A DNA stretch of 64,000 nucleotides from Paenibacillus tritici (GTDB lineage Bacteria > Bacillota > Bacilli > Paenibacillales > Paenibacillaceae): positions 62,001 through 126,000 of the forward strand of contig NZ_JABMKX010000006.1 in NCBI RefSeq assembly GCF_013204885.1. The letters are read 5' to 3'. The notes under the pieces were generated by a model. That model was not told where the DNA came from, did no database searches, and was given only the letters and a program-made list of their open reading frames with translations. Position numbers and translations under genes: made by a program. Shown here in pieces: positions 61,299 to 64,000 of this stretch (position 1 is the stretch's first letter; the number at the start of each line of letters is the position of its first letter).

Positions 61299-62186
61299 AT
61301 GTTAGAGCATTTGACAACGGAGACCCGCAATAAGAACACCATGAACCTGGATGAGTTAACACCGCTTGAGCTTCTGGAAGTGATGAATGAAGAAGACCAC
61401 AAGGTCGCACAAGCTGTGAAACAAGTCATTCCGCAGATTGCCGAAGCCGTAGAAGTGATTACCATGGCGATCAGACAAGGCGGGCGTTTAATTTACATGG
61501 GGGCTGGAACAAGCGGACGTATCGGCCTGCTGGATGCTGTTGAATGTCCGCCAACCTTTGGAACAGCACCTGAGGAGGTCATTGGGCTAATTGCCGGGGG
61601 AGAGAGGGCGTTCATCAAAGCAGTCGAAGGTGCAGAGGACAATGAACAATTAGGGGTGCAGGATTTACAGGATATTAAGCTGACAGCCTCAGATGTTGTC
61701 GTCGGCATTGCCGCCAGCGGACGCACACCCTATGTGATCGGCGGATTAGAATATGCCAAGTCTATTGGAACACCCACTGTAGCCGTGAGCTGCAACAAAG
61801 ATTCCGCGATTGGCAGAATTGCCGGGATTGCGATTGAAGTCGTGAATGGACCGGAGGTGTTAACCGGGTCAACACGTTTGAAGGCCGGAAGTTCGCAGAA
61901 ATTAATCTGCAATATGTTATCCACAGCTTCAATGATTCGTACGGGCAAAGTATATGGAAATCTAATGGTGGATGTACAGTTAACCAATGAAAAGCTTGTA
62001 GAACGTGCCAAACGGATTGTCATGGATGCAACAGAGTGTGATGCTGAAACGGCAGAGCGTGTTCTGAAGCAGGCAGATCAGAAGCCTAAGATTGCTATTG
62101 TAATGATCCTTGCGGGGCTAACGAAAGAAGAAGCTGTGCAGCGGCTGGAAGAATCACAAGGCTTCGTCCGTCAGGCGATTCAATAA
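61299..62186 (+). CDS. murQ: N-acetylmuramic acid 6-phosphate etherase
   Basis: 295 residues from ATG 61299; upstream ATGs at 61287 and 61290 lie too close to the AAAAGG box. It cleaves the lactyl ether of MurNAc-6-P to GlcNAc-6-P and D-lactate. The SIS domain carries GAGTSGRIG (about 64-72), and the two catalytic glutamates are in DAVECPPTF and VEGAEDN, matching the E. coli positions by pattern. It is the first gene of the mur operon. Confidence 0.95.
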   Translation: MLEHLTTETRNKNTMNLDELTPLELLEVMNEEDHKVAQAVKQVIPQIAEAVEVITMAIRQGGRLIYMGAGTSGRIGLLDAVECPPTFGTAPEEVIGLIAGGERAFIKAVEGAEDNEQLGVQDLQDIKLTASDVVVGIAASGRTPYVIGGLEYAKSIGTPTVAVSCNKDSAIGRIAGIAIEVVNGPEVLTGSTRLKAGSSQKLICNMLSTASMIRTGKVYGNLMVDVQLTNEKLVERAKRIVMDATECDAETAERVLKQADQKPKIAIVMILAGLTKEEAVQRLEESQGFVRQAIQ

Positions 62187-62213
62187 TACGATCAGAAGAA
62201 GGGGGCAAACAAC

Positions 62214-63632
62214 ATGAGTAAATATCATGATTTAGCGGTCAACATATTAGGGGCTATCGGCGGCCGTGCAAATGTAACCGAGTACACCCATTGCATGACT
62301 CGTCTTCGTGTAACCGTTGTGGACCGCAGCCGGATCGCTGAAGCAGACTTGAAGCAAATCGAAGGGGTTCTGGGAGTAGTGGATGATGAAACCTATCAAG
62401 TCATTCTCGGACCAGGAGTTGTAACCAAAGTAGCTGAAGAATTCGGTAAAGTGTTGGAAGCAAGCGGTCCTGAGGGCGATCCTTCCACTTCGGCTGAACA
62501 ATTACAGGCCAAAGGCGCACAAATGAAAGCGCAGCTAAAAAAGAAGAACGATACTCCGTTCAAAAACTTTTTGCGGAAGATCGGAAATATATTCATCCCG
62601 CTTATCCCTGCATTCGTTGGAGCCGGATTAATTGCCGGTATTGGCTCGATTCTGACGAACAATATGACAGCGGGTAATTTGGACACAGCAACCTGGCAGC
62701 AATATGTGACGATCTTAAATGTCATCAAAAATGCTATTTTTAGTTACCTGGTGATTTATGTCGGTATTAATGCCGCCAAAGAATTCGGAGCTACGCCTGC
62801 TCTCGGGGGAGTAATCGGCGGGGTAACGCTGTTAACAGGGGTTACAGCAGACCTGACCATAACTAATATATTTACGGGTACACCTCTGACACCGGGTCAA
62901 GGCGGGGTGATCGGCGTTCTCATTGCTGTATGGATTCTGTCCATCGTTGAGAGATATTTGCGCAAAGTGATTCCTGATGCCGTTGATATTATCGTTACCC
63001 CTACAATCGCCTTGCTGGCCGTAGGGCTGATTACTATCTTTTTCATCATGCCGTTCGCCGGATTCATCTCCAGTAATTTAATCGGAGCGATTAACTGGAC
63101 GTTAGAAGTGGGCGGAGCCTTCTCAGGCTTTGTATTAGGAACAGCGTTCCTGCCGCTTGTGATGTTAGGGCTGCATCAGGTATTGACACCGATTCACATT
63201 GAGATGATCAATGATTCAGGGATGACGCTGCTGCTTCCGATGCTGGCTATGGCCGGGGCAGGCCAGGTTGGGGCTTCCATCGCCTTATGGATTCGCTGCA
63301 AGAAGAATAAATCATTGACGAACATGATTAAAGGCGCTCTTCCGGTCGGTATTCTGGGAATCGGCGAGCCCTTGATTTACGGGGTTACTTTACCGCTGGG
63401 CCGTCCGTTTGTTACAGCTTGTATTGGCGGCGGGATTGGTGGTGCGGTTATCGGTTTATTCGGCAACGTTGGAGCCATTGCGATTGGTCCTTCCGGGGTT
63501 GCGTTAATTCCCTTGATTGCGAATGGATTATGGCTGAAATATGTAATAGGCTTAATCGCAGCATACGCTGGCGGATTCATTGCCACTTATCTCTTCGGTA
63601 CACCCAAAGAGGCTATGGCCGAACAGGAGTAA
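62214..63632 (+). CDS. murP: PTS EIIBC, N-acetylmuramic-acid-specific (MurP-like)
   Basis: 472 residues. The EIIB domain (about 1-85) has the phosphorylation-site cysteine C27 in HCMTRLR; the EIIC domain (about 110-465) has about ten helices and the ILGIGEPLIYGVTLPLGRP substrate motif near 385-403. It takes up and phosphorylates MurNAc (or MurNAc-GlcNAc disaccharide). No EIIA domain is present, so it needs a general EIIA. It lies 27 nt after murQ. Specificity is inferred from context and order. Confidence 0.9.
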   Translation: MSKYHDLAVNILGAIGGRANVTEYTHCMTRLRVTVVDRSRIAEADLKQIEGVLGVVDDETYQVILGPGVVTKVAEEFGKVLEASGPEGDPSTSAEQLQAKGAQMKAQLKKKNDTPFKNFLRKIGNIFIPLIPAFVGAGLIAGIGSILTNNMTAGNLDTATWQQYVTILNVIKNAIFSYLVIYVGINAAKEFGATPALGGVIGGVTLLTGVTADLTITNIFTGTPLTPGQGGVIGVLIAVWILSIVERYLRKVIPDAVDIIVTPTIALLAVGLITIFFIMPFAGFISSNLIGAINWTLEVGGAFSGFVLGTAFLPLVMLGLHQVLTPIHIEMINDSGMTLLLPMLAMAGAGQVGASIALWIRCKKNKSLTNMIKGALPVGILGIGEPLIYGVTLPLGRPFVTACIGGGIGGAVIGLFGNVGAIAIGPSGVALIPLIANGLWLKYVIGLIAAYAGGFIATYLFGTPKEAMAEQE

Positions 63633-63660
63633 GCGACTCTGAGATATTGAGGTGATTCCA

Positions 63661-64000
63661 GTGCTCGGAATTTCAATTTTTGTAGCGGACCGCACATTAG
63701 AAGACAATGTGAAGTATATGGAACACATGAAGGCTGCAGGCTGTAGCGAAATATTCACCTCTCTTCATATGCCGGAGGATGAGCTCGAAGTATTGAAGGA
63801 GAAGCTGCTGGAGATTGCAAAGGCTACCCGGCGGTTAGGAATGAACCTGATGGCGGATATTTCCGGGAAGGCACTGGAGAACTTTTCGTTACCCTTTCTG
63901 TTGGAGGCTGGTGTTACAGGTTTGCGGATGGATTTCGGCTTCGAGGCCCGTGACATTGCCGCCTACTCTAACAGGATGACAATTGCCTTAAATGCCAGCA
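63661..64000 (+). CDS. mupG: DUF871 family, MupG-like 6-phospho-N-acetylmuramidase (partial)
   Basis: The frame opens at GTG 63661 (GAGGTGATT upstream) and runs to the window edge with no stop, 113 codons visible. The sequence LGISIFVADRTLEDNVKYME and the later LRMDFGF block match the N-terminal TIM-barrel part of DUF871 proteins, whose member MupG cleaves MurNAc-6-P-GlcNAc. It is the third gene of the mur operon, 28 nt after murP, in keeping with the muropeptide recycling operons of Bacilli. Confidence 0.8.
   Translation, partial: MLGISIFVADRTLEDNVKYMEHMKAAGCSEIFTSLHMPEDELEVLKEKLLEIAKATRRLGMNLMADISGKALENFSLPFLLEAGVTGLRMDFGFEARDIAAYSNRMTIALNAS

Noticed and set aside
1..64000. CRISPR arrays, tRNA or rRNA genes, insertion sequences, prophage
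   Set aside because: No regularly spaced short repeats with unique spacers, no cloverleaf, no transposase or integrase frames were seen.

Overview
The window looks like chromosomal DNA of a Gram-positive, moderate-GC Firmicute, most probably a Paenibacillus. The grounds are strong AGGAGG-type ribosome binding sites with frequent GTG and TTG starts, two very large exported proteins ending in S-layer homology (SLH) domains, a BceRSAB-type antimicrobial peptide module, an LTA-synthase-like phosphotransferase, a MurQ/MurP/MupG muropeptide recycling operon, and many one-component regulators each beside its target gene. No tRNA, rRNA, CRISPR array, insertion sequence or phage module was seen. The genus is an inference from content; no database was searched.

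Layout. 1-5.4 kb: a serine hydrolase, a P-loop kinase-like protein, an ECF sigma/anti-sigma pair, and a divergent lipoprotein gene whose promoter carries tandem CRP/FNR-like dyads. 5.4-11.8 kb: a long non-coding leader and a 1846-residue SLH surface protein with eight nearly identical FIVAR repeats. 11.9-16.8 kb: LysE/AraC, a small membrane protein with a possible non-AUG start, TetR/SDR, and a LacI regulator. 16.9-21.5 kb: a complete BceR-BceS-BceA-BceB-like module with a perfect 9+4+9 dyad ahead of the transporter genes. 21.6-33.9 kb: MOSC protein, an ArsR-like regulator, an SDR-MerR operon with a 19-bp-spacer promoter, a GH2 glycosidase, a lipase, an LtaS-like enzyme, a CE2-like esterase, and a TetR-SMR-SMR efflux operon. 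34.0-37.9 kb: a 1281-residue cohesin/metallophosphoesterase/SLH protein.

37.9-47.9 kb is more accessory: a DUF2314-DUF2185 protein, structured intergenic repeats, gene remnants, a DrrAB-type ABC exporter, an ABC-F protein, and an orphan PTS EIIC paired with a protein of unknown function. 48-60 kb holds small enzymes, including a FosA-like VOC protein, and regulator-target pairs: PucR with acetoacetate decarboxylase/SDR, HxlR with a Gfo/Idh oxidoreductase, WYL with DinB. The final 3 kb is a murQ-murP-mupG operon with an operator-like dyad over its -35 box; mupG runs off the edge.

Themes are cell-envelope construction, envelope stress and drug defence, and cell-wall recycling. I found no unmistakable new multi-gene system. 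The best leads are the orphan EIIC plus duplicated-domain protein, the structured intergenic repeat families, the 51-bp tandem repeat, the tandem dyads at -42/-62 of the lipoprotein promoter, and the regulator-operator pairs that can be read directly from the sequence.
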